DNA of 5,300 nt, from the NCBI GenBank assembly GCA_021816165.1, contig JAKAYZ010000226.1:1-5300 (forward strand). Direction: 5' to 3'. This document shows positions 5,140 through 5,300 of the stretch, in pieces. The notes beneath the pieces were generated by a model, which had not been told where the DNA came from, ran no database searches, and was given only the letters and a program-made list of their open reading frames with translations. Each line of letters opens with the position of its first letter. Position 1 is the first letter of the stretch. This DNA comes from Planctomycetota bacterium (GTDB taxonomy: Bacteria > Planctomycetota > Phycisphaerae > WQYP01). A program made the position numbers and the translations under genes.

Positions 5140-5300
5140 GCCGCGGCCCCATTGAAGCAGATATGCAACTGCCAATCCGTGGGGCATTCCTGGTCTTTCC
5201 GCGGCTCATGAGCCGCGGCCCCATTGAAGCTGGTCGTATTTGTCGATGAGCTAGATCCAATTAGTCTTTCCGCGGCTCATGGGCCGCGGCCCCATTGAAG
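5121..5300 (+). CRISPR. CRISPR array: three 37-base repeats and two spacers, continuing past the window
   Basis: Repeats occupy 5121-5157, 5193-5229 and 5264-5300. The spacers are 35 bases (5158-5192) and 34 bases (5230-5263) and are unrelated to each other. The repeat begins GTCTTTCCGCGG and ends CGCGGCCCCATTGAAG. Its bases 7-26 form a perfect 20-bp palindrome, predicting an RNA hairpin of eight base pairs with a CAUG tetraloop. Repeats 1 and 2 are identical; repeat 3 differs only at base 19 (A to G, window 5282). The ATTGAAG end resembles the ATTGAAA(C/G) ends of correctly oriented repeats and would supply a crRNA handle CAUUGAAG, so I read the array as transcribed rightward, with its leader next to the cas genes. 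The last repeat ends exactly at the window edge, so the array probably continues. Confidence 0.97.

Noticed and set aside
4779..5260. Minus-strand frames through the leader and array encoding repeated RLMSRGKT peptides.
   Set aside because: The repeated peptide is only the translation of the CRISPR repeat, and the frames have no support as genes.

Overview
The window is the downstream part of a bacterial type III-A-like (Csm) CRISPR-Cas locus running into its CRISPR array. Everything supportable is on the + strand. The DNA is moderately GC-rich, genes abut or overlap, and most starts have a clear purine-rich Shine-Dalgarno sequence, so the host is a bacterium. Nothing here fixes the phylum.

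Layout: positions 1-135 are probably the last codons of cas10. Then come csm2 (125-634), csm3 (638-1327) and csm4 (GTG start, 1329-2348), encoding the small subunit, the backbone/RNase subunit and the crRNA-handle subunit of the effector complex. Where csm5 is usually found there is instead a gene (2333-3454) for a CARF-domain protein whose C-terminal ~95 residues look like a RelE mRNA-interferase toxin, the CARF-RelE (Cami1-type) architecture. A 66-base gap containing a GC-rich hairpin separates it from a second CARF protein with a C-terminal HEPN RNase (3521-4909, Csm6-like, TIGR02710-type). About 210 bases of non-coding, leader-like DNA follow (4910-5120). Then three 37-base repeats with 35- and 34-base spacers run to the window edge (5121-5300).

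How it fits together (inference from the families): target RNA bound by the Cas10-Csm complex is cut by Csm3 and triggers Cas10 to make cyclic oligoadenylate. That messenger is sensed by two effectors at once: a ribosome-directed RelE nuclease and a general single-strand HEPN RNase. csm5, cas6, cas1 and cas2 are not visible in this window.

The most interesting points are the two-effector arrangement with the RelE toxin gene overlapping csm4, the apparent lack of csm5, the perfect 20-bp palindrome in the repeat with a wobble-preserving variant, a promoter-like element lying on the last effector's stop codon, and a spacer that reads in frame as an ATPase Walker-B-like peptide, which raises a question about array orientation.
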